A stretch of DNA of 64,000 nucleotides from CAZIAK01 sp964537035 (GTDB lineage Bacteria > Planctomycetota > B15-G4), in NCBI GenBank assembly GCA_964537035.1, contig CAZIAK010000021.1, positions 15,924-79,923 on the forward strand, given 5' to 3'. This document shows, in pieces, positions 63,890-64,000 of this stretch (positions are counted from its first letter, which is position 1; every line of letters starts with the position of its first letter). The notes below the pieces were generated by a model. That model did no database searches, was not told where the DNA came from, and worked only from the letters and a program-made list of their open reading frames with translations. The translations under genes were made by a program, and so were the position numbers.

Positions 63890-64000
63890 GTGATCGTCCT
63901 CACTCACCTTGCGACAGCCTGCCTCGCCCTGACCCTGGCAGCGGGGGGCTCCCCCGACGACCTCTTTCGCGTCGCCCTTCCTGGCGGAGCTGCGGGTCCG
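63890..64000 (+). CDS. 5' end of a secreted protein
   Basis: A GTG at 63890 with GGAG eight bases upstream opens a frame that runs off the window. The visible 37 residues are a signal peptide (VIVLTHLATACLALTLAAGG) and the first mature residues. Its product cannot be named. Confidence 0.55.
   Translation, partial: MIVLTHLATACLALTLAAGGSPDDLFRVALPGGAAGP

Overview
The window is high-GC chromosomal DNA packed with genes on both strands. It has no rRNA, tRNA, CRISPR array, transposase or phage gene that I can recognise. Several large secreted proteins (FG-GAP, YVTN-type and BNR propellers, a metzincin, a trypsin-like protease) share a roughly 120-residue module with the signatures LGxGLAG, FKGGxLVP and AASNAL. 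With the many SGNH hydrolases, EF-hand proteins and lipoproteins, this suggests a free-living, probably marine planctomycete of the Poly30/Pla163-like kind. That placement is inference from protein style, not a phylogenetic result.

Layout. 1-1019: 3' end of a prenyltransferase/squalene-oxidase-repeat protein. 1061-3695: an overlapping pair, amidohydrolase then homocysteine S-methyltransferase, divergent from a tetR-omf-adaptor-RND efflux operon (3799-10472) with a recognisable promoter and operator. 10453-17686: EEP phosphatase/nuclease, SGNH-TPR protein, dynamin-like GTPase, HD protein and TlpA-like thioredoxin. 17808-21725: Lhr-type helicase. 21964-27372: FG-GAP protein, a phosphatase-like/cytochrome c' fusion, an acyl-CoA desaturase and a propeller lipoprotein. 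27529-30092: two divergent predicted selenoproteins. 30104-39823: 2OG-Fe(II) oxygenase, zinc-ribbon protein, three giant secreted proteins and a methyltransferase. 39900-43554: ATP-grasp enzyme with a small partner, an anchored protein interrupted by TGA, and two envelope proteins. 43680-47951: AI-2E-family permease, diheme cytochrome lipoprotein, PPK2 and a Lys-rich coiled coil. 48002-58994: SGNH protein, SIRT5-type sirtuin, FGE-domain protein, two tandem-duplicated surface proteins, a lipase and small proteins. 59075-64000: secreted protease, BNR protein, SGNH protein and the start of another secreted protein.

The most notable locus is 27529-30092. On the minus strand, a secreted redoxin plus DsbD-alpha-like protein is interrupted by one in-frame TGA exactly where the redox Cys should be (W-U-L-Y-C). 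On the plus strand, an EF-hand lipoprotein carries an iodothyronine-deiodinase-like domain interrupted by TGA in the diagnostic context GSYT-U-PPF. Each TGA is followed by a perfect 7-bp stem whose G-starting apical loop begins exactly 22 nt downstream, matching the bacterial SECIS model. The second gene also carries an apparent one-base frameshift near 29870. Other points worth a second look are the phosphatase-cytochrome c' fusion, a fossil lipase tail marking a tandem duplication, and the shared module placed N-terminally in a protease.
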